Below, piece after piece: positions 12,201-20,446 of a stretch of 64,000 nt of DNA. Position 1 is the first letter of the stretch. Every line of letters starts with the position of its first letter. The notes beneath the pieces are model-generated. The model did no database searches and was not told the origin of the DNA. It was given only the letters and a program-made list of their open reading frames with translations. This DNA comes from Cladorhizidae sp. MBARI D1340-BT2 (lineage: Eukaryota > Porifera > Demospongiae > Poecilosclerida > Cladorhizidae): positions 29,185,932 to 29,249,931 of the forward strand of contig JAQNBH010000002.1 of assembly GCA_028752905.1 (NCBI GenBank), written 5' to 3'. The translations under genes and the position numbers were made by a program.

Positions 12201-12790
12201 AAGTGTGCAGAATGTATGTAGCTATACCTATGCGTATCAGGAGAGAGAGCACACAGAGAGACCTATCTTTTGAGCTATATATCAAGTCCATACAGTGAAG
12301 TGTGCAGAATCTATGGAGCTACAGTATACCTTGCAACATTTTTAGTATGAAGAGAGAGTACACAGAGAGACCTATCTTTTGAGCTATATATCAAGTCCAT
12401 ACAGTGAAGTGTGCAGAATCTATGGTATACCTTGCAACATTTTAAATATGAAGAGAGAGTACACAGAGAGACCTATCTTTTGAGCTATATATCAAGTCCA
12501 TACAGTGAAGTGTCCAGAAGCTATGGAGCTATAAAGTGGGAACCACAAGTTTTTGTGTAAAAAAAAAATTAAAAATGGATGTTGTTGAAATATACCGCCC
12601 CCCCGACCCGAAAGAAGCGGTACATTTTTTAGTGTCTCGAGGAAAAACTATTTACCACAAATGAGAGTCGACAAATGTTGATATCTTTGATGTGGTGTGC
12701 ACTGGTGCAGGAATTCTCTTGCTTGTGGGTGAAACATGCCAAGATCAAGTGTCCAGGCAGGGAAGTGCCCAGCGACACCATCTACGCAGA
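3294..12790 (+). CDS. DUSP11: DUSP11-like RNA 5'-phosphatase, first four exons
   Basis: Four exons join in phase. Exon 1 is 3294-3355 (ATG in context AAAATGG, encodes MASCTSSSSSKPHTNPFLAE; donor GTAAGT). Exon 2 is 8086-8161 (WFEYNCFGRPIKGTRIIPIK). Exon 3 is 9981-10169 (FTPTQCVERLEEKFG, VVDLTYTFRYYESW). Exon 4 is 12711-12790 (KHAKIKCPGREVPSD; donor GTAAGC). Total 407 nt, ending in phase 2. The order matches the N-terminal half of the DUSP11/mRNA-capping phosphatase family: W..Y...G..I.GTR.I..K.PL, then DLT.T.RYY, then K.KC.G. Members of this family hydrolyse 5' tri- or diphosphates on RNA. The catalytic HCxxGxxR exon is not found in the window, so the gene is either truncated or continues past the 14.5-34.3 kb transposon nest. 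A capping-enzyme paralogue is a less likely alternative. Confidence 0.72.
3356..4876. other. First part of DUSP11-like intron 1, no gene seen
   Basis: No convincing coding sequence was found here. The stretch contains a poly-G tract of about 20 bases near 4,350-4,371 and ordinary AT-rich sequence. Short open frames show no family motif. Confidence 0.5.
4877..5262. repeat. 30 bp minisatellite, about 12 copies
   Basis: The unit resembles TAATCTGGCCAGGTCTACAG plus GCACATGCTAA. It repeats every 30 bases, two units per 60 bases, with substitutions such as TACA/TATA and ACATGC/GCATGC. Because 30 is a multiple of three, frames on both strands stay open, giving spurious repeat peptides. It lies inside intron 1 of the DUSP11-like gene. 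Confidence 0.95.
5290..6035. repeat. Imperfect TGC/TAC/TAT triplet repeat, about 745 bp
   Basis: The stretch is a run of triplets, mostly TTGCTGCTAC with variations (GCTACTGTTGCTGCTACTAT and so on). All frames in phase encode poly-Leu, poly-Ala/Thr/Val or poly-Cys/Tyr. These frames are products of repeat composition and not genes. Confidence 0.95.
6036..6742. other. Intron 1 spacer, no feature recognised
   Basis: This non-repetitive stretch separates the triplet repeat from the 34 bp minisatellite. I see no open frame with family motifs and no inverted repeats. Confidence 0.4.
6743..7487. repeat. 33-34 bp minisatellite, about 22 copies
   Basis: The unit is AGTAGTATACTAGACACCAC followed by ACAGGTGCTGGGTA. 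Common variants are GACACC/GATACC, TAAGTAG/TAGTAG and loss of one G. The units are contiguous, with no unique spacers. It lies inside intron 1 of the DUSP11-like gene. Confidence 0.95.
8213..8566. repeat. 24 bp minisatellite, about 15 copies, 51 bp after exon 2
   Basis: The unit GGCTACGCTAACTGAACCAC plus ACAA repeats every 24 bases, with CTACGC/CTATGC and CACA/CAAA alternation. The array begins 51 bp downstream of the exon 2 donor at 8162. Both strands remain open, giving long repeat peptides of no likely significance. Confidence 0.95.
8567..9405. other. Intron 2 of DUSP11-like gene, no gene seen
   Basis: AT-rich sequence with no recognised coding or structural element. It leads directly into the 29 bp minisatellite. 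Confidence 0.4.
9410..9950. repeat. 29 bp minisatellite, about 18 copies, abutting exon 3 acceptor
   Basis: The unit is CTAGTATTAGTATTTGAAAC plus TGCCTAGGA. The first three units differ (AGGATTTGATACTGCC). The array ends about 30 bp before the acceptor at 9980 (TTGTTGTTGTGTGTCCAG), so it occupies the region where a branch point would lie. Confidence 0.95.
10350..10440 (+). repeat. Single copy of a dispersed repeat of about 115 bp
   Basis: The copy contains CACTTCATGAACTTGCAAATG, then GATCGATCTCTCTGTGTGCT, then CTCTTTTGGTACTGAAAGAT and GTTGCATAGCT. It is a divergent copy of the family found as four tandem inverted copies at 12.1-12.5 kb and three direct copies at 40.5-40.8 kb. Confidence 0.8.
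10441..11630. other. Intron 3 sequence with poly-G tracts, no gene seen
   Basis: Poly-G runs lie near 10,831-10,850 and 11,143-11,167, and a poly-C run near 11,588-11,610. An open stretch around 11,005-11,080 reads SQKGGFGNSCILWRPQEAVV. It has plausible composition but no family match or clear splice borders, so I do not call it an exon. Confidence 0.4.
11631..11800. repeat. Tandem repeat of about 60 bp, three copies
   Basis: Three copies of GTACATGTAGGCCTCCTTGC, then TGAGCTTACCAGAGGAATGG, then AGGACCATGCAGTG, spaced 58-60 bp apart. They lie in intron 3 of the DUSP11-like gene. Confidence 0.9.
12075..12535 (-). repeat. Dispersed 113-117 bp repeat, four tandem copies
   Basis: On the plus strand each copy reads GAGAGAGCACACAGAGAGAC, then CTATCTTTTGAGCTATATAT, then CAAGTCCATACAGTGAAGTG and TGCAGAATCTATGGAGCTA. 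This is the reverse complement of the copies at 40.52-40.82 kb. Copies differ by small indels and substitutions. No coding capacity or terminal inverted repeats are visible. Confidence 0.9.
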
Positions 12791-12999
12791 GTAAGCACTA
12801 GAGGTCATTTCGATAATAGCGTCTATTTATAGATGTGCGGGATCCTTGCGATGACTCGCCTTGTGAGCTGCTAGAGCACTCCCAGGGCTTAGAACTCGTT
12901 CTCTCCTTGCCCCATCTCCGCGCTCTTCTTCTTCGGTTATTTTTGCGTCTTTGTTGTGTTCCACTCCTTGCGCTGAACATTGGTCTTGTCCATTTTTGC

Positions 13000-14553
13000 T
13001 GACTCTTGTTGTGATGTTGTTGCTGTTGTTGTGATGTTGTTGCTCTTGCTGTTGATGTTGTTATTGCTCTTGTTGGTGTGATTTTGTTGTTACTCTTGTT
13101 GGTGTGATGTTGTTGCTCTTGCTGTTGGTGTGAAGTTGTTGCTCTTGTTGGTGTGATGTTGTTGCTCTTGCTGTTGATGTTGCTTTTGCTATTGATGTTG
13201 TTGCTCTTGTTGGTGTGATGTTGCTGCTCTTGCTGTTGATGTTGTTGCTCTTGCTGTTGATGTTGTTGTTGCTCTTTGTGATGTTGTTGATGTTGCTCTT
13301 GCTGTGATGTTGCTGTTGATGTTGTTGCTCTTGTTGGTGTGATGTTGCTGTTGTTGGTATGATGTTGTTGCTCTTGTTGGTGTGATGTTACTCTTGTTGG
13401 TGTGATTTTGTTGGTGTGATGTTGCTCTTGCTGTTGTTGGTGTGATGTTACTCTTGTTGGTGAGATGTTGCTCTTGCTGTTGATGTTGCTCTTGTTGGGG
13501 TGATGTTGATGTTGTTTCTCTTGTTGGTGTGATGTTGCTCTTGTTGGCGTGATGTTGCTCTTGCTGTTGATGTTGCTCTTGCTGTTGATGTTGCTCTTGC
13601 TGTTGATGTTGTTGCTCTTGTGGTGTGATGTTGTTGCTCTTGTTGGTGTGATGTTTTTGTTGCTGTTGATGTTGCTGTTGATGTTGATTTTGTTGGTGTG
13701 ATGTTGTTACTCTTGTTGGTGTGATGTTACTCTGGTGTGATATTGTTGTTGCTCGTGCTGTTGATGTTGGTGTGATGTTGCTCTTGATGGTGTGATGTTA
13801 CTCTTGTTGGTGTGATGTTACTCTTGTTGGTGTGATTTTGTTGTTGCTCTTGTTGGTGTGATGTTGCTCTTGCTGTTGATGTTGTTGCTCTTTGGTGTGA
13901 TGCTCTTGTTGGTGAGATGTTGCTCTTGCTGTTGATGTTGCTCTTGTTGGGGTGATGTTGATGTTGTTTCTCTTGTTGGTGTGATGTTGTTGCTCTTGTT
14001 GGCGTGATGTTGCTCTTGCTGTTGATGTTGCTCTTGCAGTTGATGTTGTTGCTCTTGTGGTGTGATGCTGTTGCTCTTGTTGGTGTGATGTTTTTGTTGC
14101 TGTTGATGTTGCTGTTGATGTTGTTGGTGTGATGTTGCTCTTGTTGGTGTGATGTTGCTCTTGATGTTGATGTTGCTCTTGTTGGTGTGATATTGTTGTT
14201 GCTCTTGCTGTTGATGTTGTTGCTCTTGTTGGTGTGATGTTGCTCGTGTTGGTGTGATGTTCGTGTTGGTGTGATGTTGCTCTTGTTGGTGTGATGTTGC
14301 TCTTGTTGTTGATGTTGCTCTTGTTGGTGTGATGTTGTTGCTCTTGCTGTTGATGTTGTTGGTGTGATGTTGTTGCTACTGTTGATGTTGTTGTTGCTCT
14401 TGTGCTGATGTAGTTGTTGTTGCTCTTGTGTTGATGTAGTTGTTGCTCTTGTTGGTGTGATGTTGTTGTTGCTCTTGTTGGTGTGATGTTGCTCTTGATG
14501 TTGATGTTGCTCTTGTTGGTGTGATATTGTTGTTGCTCTTGCTGTTGATGTTC
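13000..14553. repeat. 1.5 kb complex triplet-based repeat (GTTGAT/GTTGCTCTTGTTGGTGTGAT)
   Basis: The stretch is built from GATGTTGCTCTTGTTGGTGT and GATGTTGCTCTTGCTGTT units of variable length, all multiples of three. Minus-strand frames encode Gln/Thr/Asn/His/Ser-rich peptides of up to 306 residues. There is no coherent start region, so I treat these as repeat products. The block lies between DUSP11-like exon 4 and the hAT remnant. Confidence 0.9.
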
Positions 14554-14555
14554 CA

Positions 14556-14734
14556 CAAGAGCTCTCTCCCTTCAACCTTCCACAGTGGTGGATAAGCTTG
14601 TCACCCACTATATGGTTCTCATGGCGTAGTGCATCAGAATCAACCATAGAGGTGAGCTCAATTGGAATTAAGTTTAATGTTTCCCAATCTGGTTAAGTAG
14701 CAGCCATTGGCCTCCTACTCCCTCCCTACATGTA
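14556..14734 (+). pseudogene. hAT transposase remnant, left part
   Basis: Decayed frames read VVDKLVTHYM at about 14,583-14,612, then LMFPNLVK, then AAIGLLLPPYM up to 14,732. They align in order with the intact hAT of this window: VEKLIAHYG, AMFPNLHK, IASICLSIPVST. The sequence then stops abruptly at the TIR of the large element beginning at 14,735. It resumes at 34,184 with SSAGCVRGFSTLSRVK. The two parts are therefore one hAT gene split by a 19.4 kb insertion. Stops and frameshifts show that it was already old. I first considered this stretch as a DUSP11 exon and rejected that. Confidence 0.7.
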
Positions 14735-14999
14735 CAGTAGCGGTCAAAAAAAACCTTACGTACTGTTGCGTTGGGTAAACGTTCAACGCAGAAACGTTTC
14801 TTAAGAAATGCTCAAGCAACGCTCAAGGAACGCACAGATAACACTCAAGCAACGTATTGCGAACGCAACGCACGGACCGTTATTTAATTACCCGAAACGC
14901 GCAATCAACATTCGGTATCCTACACCACGTGTTCGATAGAGCGCGTAAAGTCAAGTCAGTCGGCCTACTGTTGATTACTGTTCTGTTTTGTTGCAGCTT

Positions 15000-15595
15000 C
15001 TACTTTTGATTTGTCCTGGGAATACAGAAGAACTCTCGCTGCTACCTTCGCTCTGAGCAGTAAGTGTAACACTAGGTAGAACTCCAATGGCTTGAACCTC
15101 TAGCGCCTATCTGTGGTAGTGACCCAGCCTTTACTTCAGTAGTGTTACATATTTAAAACGAAACCCTCCAAAATAAAAGCTAGAACAGAGGATCCAGTAA
15201 TGATAATTATACTGACTATTGTTTGGTCTTCTGGCAGAATGAAAGTTCTGGGTGGCTGTACCAAGCAGCAATGTTTTAGGGTGCTCCTCAGTGGGAGGCC
15301 AAGGCAGTGAGGGTGATATATAAGGCAAGATTTCAGCTATTGTTAAGTTTTAAATCAAATTCTTTAAATCAAGTTCAGGTGTGATTTACTATTTTGAAAT
15401 GCAGTTACCAGGCAGCCATGGAGGAAGAATTCAAGCCTGTCATGGAAGACGAGGATTACAGTTCTTCACTCTACATCTGTGGTGGCGGTCAGGACTGGAC
15501 TTGTTCGATAACTATATAGTTGTTTTTGAAATTATCATTATTTTATATCTTCTTATTGATAATTTAATAAGAAAATTTAACATCTCTAACTACCC
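15000..15595. other. Left interior of the 19.4 kb element, no gene assigned
   Basis: An open stretch begins at an ATG at about 15,418, after a plausible acceptor (TTACCAG), and reads MEEEFKPVMEDEDYSSSLYI and on for about 34 codons to a stop. It could be a first exon, but no family is recognised. The boundary of the Tc1 relic lies somewhere near 15,500-15,600. Confidence 0.35.
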
Positions 15596-15599
15596 AAAC

Positions 15600-16285
15600 A
15601 CACGAAAGTTTTGCCAACTTGATATCAAGAAGCATTGCTTGGCAAGATTTCCAAATAAACCTCCCCGTGGCCTAACCCTCCAGGTGTCTGTTCTACTTCT
15701 GACATCTACAGTTAATCAAAATTGTGTTATGCTGTCCACCAATTCAGCTTTGGACTTGGGCTTCACTTCTCTCCTGATGTACTCTTTCAACTCGTGTCAC
15801 AGGTCTTCAACGGGGTTGGCATCTTGAAACTCAGGAGGCATCCTCCATCAATTTATATCGAACTCCTTAGCCAGCCTGGATGTACGTTTGGGGTCAGTGT
15901 CCTGCATGAAGCGGTGATGGGAGCAAACATCCTTTACAAAGGGTAAAAAGGGTCTAGTGAAGAATTTGAACAAAAAGTGGGGCTCTCATAATACTGGCCC
16001 ACACATTTACCTTCACCAAATGTTTCACGCTATAATCAAATAAAAGAGGTTTAAAACACCCGAGTATAAATCTACACCTTATTACACACACAACCATAAT
16101 ACAACATGAATCATATCTTAGCTTGTTCTTTCGTGCCTGCCTTATACAACAAAAAAAAGCCTATGTGTTTCCAATTGAACTGTGCACTCGTCTGTCCTCT
16201 TCAAGGTTCTGTATCTCGCTCCAATCTCTTGACCTAGGACAGGGATAAATGATACTGCTATTGATCATGTTATTACATGAGTCAC
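15600..16285 (-). pseudogene. Tc1/mariner transposase relic, middle and C-terminal part
   Basis: On the minus strand, with several stops, the order is DECTVQLETH (first catalytic Asp region), VKVNVWA, HHRFMQDTDPKRTSR (second Asp in QDTDPK), FQDANPVEDL (degenerate PDLNPIE) and HELKEYIRREVKPKSKAEL. This is the Tc1 order. The N-terminal paired-type HTH of the same gene is found on the other side of the Tigger element at 30.5-30.8 kb. The Tc1 copy was therefore split by that insertion. It is inactive. Confidence 0.8.
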
Positions 16286-16598
16286 TACAGTGGAACCTCT
16301 ACTAACGGACATTCCCTATAGCGGACACCTACCTTATAATGGACAGGAGCACATACCAATTGGCTTTACCATTGAAATAGTACTCAGTCACCCTCCCTGT
16401 AACGGACACCTCTCAATTCCGGCTAACGGACAGCTCTTAGTGCACCCAAAGCTCATCGTTGTAGATATAAACATCTTAACGGACAGTGGGTGGGGCCAGT
16501 ACTGATCACGTGCGCATGCCAATTAATAATTATAATAACAATACATTTTATGCATGAAACATAATTATTGTGAAATGCAGTAATAATAATATGGTAGT

Positions 16599-17060
16599 CT
16601 AAAGTAGGCCTCTTGCTTGGAGAGATGCTGCTATATCTCTTATTCTGTTAACGTAAGGCTGTGGTCCATACAAACGGTAGGTAGCTGGAACTTCAACTCC
16701 ATATCCCGCTCCTCTGTTGACTCTGCCTCCTGTGACCTCAACAAATGCTTTATTGCAGTCTCTCCTCAGGAACTGTGAGATTGTAGAGGCAATGTTGTAT
16801 GCAACATGACCTACAACTTCGCCGTCTTTGATTACGGCCACAGCAGACTTGTCCACGGCATTATCTGGCTCCCGTTTGAGTAGCAGAACTTCCCCTATGT
16901 GAGGTGTCCACACTTCTTTGTACACATGGTGTCCTCTGATATAGGACTGAATCTCTGTCACACTCAAAGACATTGCACCGCCACCAGCTCCACTACTAAC
17001 TACAGGCTTGGAAGCGATCTCACGCGCCAGCCGCACGAACTGCGTCAAGGCTATGCCCAT
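16599..17060 (-). CDS. HIRAN-domain protein, apparent transposon cargo
   Basis: The 153-residue intact frame has a HIRAN domain over about residues 35-135: YIRGHHVYKEVWTPHIGE, then DKSAVAVIKDGEVVGHVAY, then FLRRDCNKAFVEVTGG, then GAGYGVEVPATYRLYG. HIRAN domains (as in HLTF/Rad5) bind single-stranded DNA 3' ends; here the domain stands alone. The gene lies between the left Tigger TIR and the transposase and is transcribed divergently. The two start codons are only 42 bp apart, which suggests one bidirectional promoter. A second possible start (MSLSVTEIQ) lies 29 codons further in. The fold call is strong. A role in transposition or repair of transposition gaps is inference. Confidence 0.85.
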   Translation of the reverse strand: MGIALTQFVRLAREIASKPVVSSGAGGGAMSLSVTEIQSYIRGHHVYKEVWTPHIGEVLLLKREPDNAVDKSAVAVIKDGEVVGHVAYNIASTISQFLRRDCNKAFVEVTGGRVNRGAGYGVEVPATYRLYGPQPYVNRIRDIAASLQARGLL

Positions 17061-17102
17061 CTACCGAACGCGTGCCGGTTTAGCAGCTGCTTCATTCGAG
17101 TC
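17061..17102. promoter_or_regulatory. 42 bp intergenic region between divergent HIRAN and transposase starts
   Basis: The two first ATGs face away from each other across 42 bp. Any shared promoter must overlap the coding starts or initiate inside them. No TATA box is visible. This is inferred from geometry only. Confidence 0.35.
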
Positions 17103-18719
17103 ATGGCTTCTTCGAGCAAGCGTAGATGTCATCTCTATTTACAGAAAAAGATTGAAGTTATCAAGGAAGCTGAGAAGAATGCTGGTGTTACTGTACGTTC
17201 ACTTGGTGAACTCTTCGGCTGTGGAAAGACCCAAATTTCAGATACTTTGAAAAACAAGGAATCTATTGTCACCTTGTATGAATCAAATGCTTCAAGCTCT
17301 TTGTCTCGTACAAACAAGAGATCTCGTGTGTCCGAATACTCGGAGATTAACGATGCTTTATATCAATGGTACCTCCTGGCATGCTCAAAGAACATTTACC
17401 CCTGTTGGCCCCAGCTTACTGAAAAAGCCAAGCAAATTGCTGTAATCCTGGACAAGGAGTTCAAGGGAAGCAATGGATGGTTGGAAAAGTGGAAGAAGCG
17501 ATATAACATTAGAAGAGTGACTGTGTGTGGAGAATCAGGTGATGTACAAGGGGATACTGTTGAGTCATGGAAGGAGAGATTGCCCGAGATTTTGAGGGGA
17601 TATGCAAAGGAAGATATCTATAACCTAGATGAAACAGGATGCTTTTGGAGGGCTCTTCCAGAGCAAGGATTTGCTCAATTTGCTCAGAAGGGGAAGAAGT
17701 GCAAGGGTGGGAAGAAGTGTAAGCAGAGGGTCACAGTGACTTTCATAGTGAATGGAGCTGGTGATAAAGAGACTCCTATTGTAATCTGGCAATCAGAAAA
17801 CCCCAGGTGTTTTCGAGGTATGGATAAAAATAGTCTACCAGTCAAGTATTATCACCAGAAAAAAGCCTGGATGACAGGAGAAATCTTGGAAGCCTCTTTT
17901 AACCGTAAAATGAGCATTAAAAAAAGATCGATTTTGCTTTTTATGGATAATGCTGGTTGCCACCCAGAACATTTAAAAGAAAAATATAGTAATATAAAAA
18001 TAGTTTTTCTTCCACCAAATACAACATCTAAATTACAGCCACTAGACTTGGGGATCATCCAGAACTTCAAGGTCCATTATCGTCGGCTTCTCCTTCGCTA
18101 TGTGTTAGCTAAGATTGATGATTGCAGTTGTGCTTCTGAGATAACGAAGTCTATTAATGTACTAACTGCTATCAGGTGGATATCTCAGGCATGGAGTGAA
18201 GTAAAACCAGAAATGATATCTAAGTGCTTCAGAAGTGGTGGTGTTCTTAATAGTGAGTTGGATGTGACCAGCTTAAATGAAGAAGATCCTTTTCAAGACG
18301 TTGATGCCGAATTTGCACTAGGTGCACTCATTTCAAAGACAATGGGCTCCAAGGGTAGTTGTTCACCTGATGAGTATGTCAATGGAGACAGCAATCTTCC
18401 TGTATGTACTGAGTTTGATGATGATACCTGGGAAGAAAGCTTCTTAGCAAGCCTTTCTGAACAGTCATCCATTGTTGAATGTGAGGAAGCACTTACAGAT
18501 GGAGAAGACCTAGACCTACTACCACCTCCCCCCAAATTGAGAAACTATGGAGAAGCTATACAATCATTAGAGGAGGTCAAAAACTTTTTGGAAAGCCGTG
18601 CATGTTTTACCGAAGCCTTGAGTACCAGTTCTCTAATTGATAAAGGAGCTTGTCTTCATTCAGTTAATGCCAGACAAAGTACTCTACATTCATACTTCCC
18701 TGCCCTTCACACTGAATAA
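17103..18719 (+). CDS. Full-length Tigger/pogo transposase (array unit 1)
   Basis: The protein has 538 residues, starting at MASSSKRRC. The frame is open further upstream, but that part overlaps the HIRAN gene antisense and looks unrelated. Domains: pipsqueak-type HTH at about 8-58 (VRSLGELFGCGKTQISDTLK), CENP-B/Tc5 HTH at about 72-138 ([13 protein letters not shown]), and a DDE_1 catalytic domain with Asp176 (YNLDETG), Asp282 ([14 protein letters not shown]) and Asp315 ([12 protein letters not shown]). An acidic tail follows. The C-terminus has QSTLHSYF (525-532), which fits a PCNA-interacting PIP box; Drosophila pogo transposase is known to bind PCNA. A poly(A) signal AATAAA is at 18,740. 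No defect is visible, so it could be active. It is the only unit with both DNA-binding domains. Confidence 0.93.
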   Translation: MASSSKRRCHLYLQKKIEVIKEAEKNAGVTVRSLGELFGCGKTQISDTLKNKESIVTLYESNASSSLSRTNKRSRVSEYSEINDALYQWYLLACSKNIYPCWPQLTEKAKQIAVILDKEFKGSNGWLEKWKKRYNIRRVTVCGESGDVQGDTVESWKERLPEILRGYAKEDIYNLDETGCFWRALPEQGFAQFAQKGKKCKGGKKCKQRVTVTFIVNGAGDKETPIVIWQSENPRCFRGMDKNSLPVKYYHQKKAWMTGEILEASFNRKMSIKKRSILLFMDNAGCHPEHLKEKYSNIKIVFLPPNTTSKLQPLDLGIIQNFKVHYRRLLLRYVLAKIDDCSCASEITKSINVLTAIRWISQAWSEVKPEMISKCFRSGGVLNSELDVTSLNEEDPFQDVDAEFALGALISKTMGSKGSCSPDEYVNGDSNLPVCTEFDDDTWEESFLASLSEQSSIVECEEALTDGEDLDLLPPPPKLRNYGEAIQSLEEVKNFLESRACFTEALSTSSLIDKGACLHSVNARQSTLHSYFPALHTE

Positions 18720-18845
18720 CTGCATCAATTTATGTCTACAATAAAACGATGTTCATATAATAATATTTGTATCTTATAATTATTATGTACACATATATAA
18801 TATAATATGCATGTGATATCTACAATTGATGAATGAACTTGATGA

Positions 18846-20320
18846 ATGAACAAACAATCCACGTCCCCCACCTATTATAATGATAAAATGAGATTAATTT
18901 TGTCTCGTACAAACAAGAGATCTCGTGTGTCCGAATACTCGGAGATTAACGACGCTTTATATCAATGGTACCTCCTGGCATGCTCAAAGAACATTTACCC
19001 CTGTTGGCCCCAGCTTACTGAAAAAGCCAAGCAAATTGCTGTAATCCTGGACAAGGAGTTCAAGGGAAGCAATGGATGGTTGGAAAAGTGGAAGAAGCGA
19101 TATAACATTAGAAGAGTGACTGTGTGTGGAGAATCAGGTGATGTACAAGGGGATACTGTTGAGTCATGGAAGGAGAGATTGCCCGAGATTTTGAGGGGAT
19201 ATGCAAAGGAAGATATCTATAACCTAGATGAAACAGGATGCTTTTGGAGGGCTCTTCCAGAGCAAGGATTTGCTCAATTTGCTCAGAAGGGGAAGAAGTG
19301 CAAGGGTGGGAAGAAATGTAAGCAGAGGGTCACAGTGACTTTCATAGTGAATGGAGCTGGTGATAAAGAGACTCCTATTGTAATCTGGCAATCAGAAAAC
19401 CCCAGGTGTTTTCGAGGTATGGATAAAAATAGTCTACCAGTCAAGTATTATCACCAGAAAAAAGCCTGGATGACAGGAGAAATCTTGGAAGCCTCTTTTA
19501 ACCGTAAAATGAGCATTAAAAAAAGATCGATTTTGCTTTTTATGGATAATGCTGGTTGCCACCCAGAACATTTAAAAGAAAAATATAGTAATATAAAAAT
19601 AGTTTTTCTTCCACCAAATACAACATCTAAATTACAGCCACTAGACTTGGGGATCATCCAGAACTTCAAGGTCCATTATCGTCGGCTTCTCCTTCGCTAT
19701 GTGTTAGCTAAGATTGATGATTGCAGTTGTGCTTCTGAGATAACGAAGTCTATTAATGTACTAACTGCTATCAGGTGGATATCTCAGGCATGGAGTGAAG
19801 TAAAACCAGAAATGATATCTAAGTGCTTCAGAAGTGGTGGTGTTCTTAATAGTGAGTTGGATGTGACCAGCTTAAATGAAGAAGATCCTTTTCAAGACGT
19901 TGATGCCGAATTTGCACTAGGTGCACTCATTTCAAAGACAATGGGCTCAACAAGGGTAGTTGTTCACCTGATGAGTATGTCAATGGAGACAGCAATCTTC
20001 CTGTATGTACTGAGTTTGATGATGATACCTGGGAAGAAAGCTTCTTAGCAAGCCTTTCTGAACAGTCATCCATTGTTGAATGTGAGGAAGCACTTACAGA
20101 TGGAGAAGACCTAGACCTACTACCACCTCCCCCCAAATTGAGAAACTATGGAGAAGCTATACAATCATTAGAGGAGGTCAAAAACTTTTTGGAAAGCCGT
20201 GCATGTTTTACCGAAGCCTTGAGTACCAGTTCTCTAATTGATAAAGGAGCTTGTCTTCATTCAGTTAATGCCAGACAAAGTACTCTACATTCATACTTCC
20301 CTGCCCTTCACACTGAATAA
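18846..20320 (+). pseudogene. Array unit 2 transposase, frameshifted after DDE domain
   Basis: The ORF begins at an ATG in the 3' flank of unit 1 ([18 protein letters not shown]) and fuses in frame to LSRTNK. It therefore lacks the pipsqueak HTH but keeps the Tc5-type HTH and all three Asp. A 2 nt insertion near 19,948 (GGGCTCAACAAGG for GGGCTCCAAGG) shifts the frame, and translation ends at 20,048 after 400 residues. The acidic tail and PIP-like motif are lost. The rest of the original frame runs on to 20,320. Confidence 0.9.
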
Positions 20321-20446
20321 CTGCATCAATTTATGTCTACAATAAAACAATGTTCATATAATAATATTTGTATCTTATAATTATTATGTACACATATATA
20401 ATATAATATGCATGTGATATCTACAATTGATGAATGAACTTGATGA

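Noticed and set aside
13727..14647. 306-residue minus-strand frame rich in Gln, Thr, Asn, His and Ser
   Set aside because: It consists of the complex triplet repeat apart from its first 30 or so residues, which are antisense to the hAT remnant.
14556..14650. Possible fifth exon of the DUSP11-like gene (VVDKLVTHYM resembling DKLIGVH)
   Set aside because: The frame stops before any HCxxGxxR loop. The sequence aligns better, and in order, with hAT transposase (VEKLIAHYG, then MFPNL), whose continuation lies at 34.18 kb.
16899..17102. 68-residue upstream extension of the full-length transposase frame
   Set aside because: It is antisense to the HIRAN gene and has no pogo-like sequence. The Met at 17,103 fits the family start.
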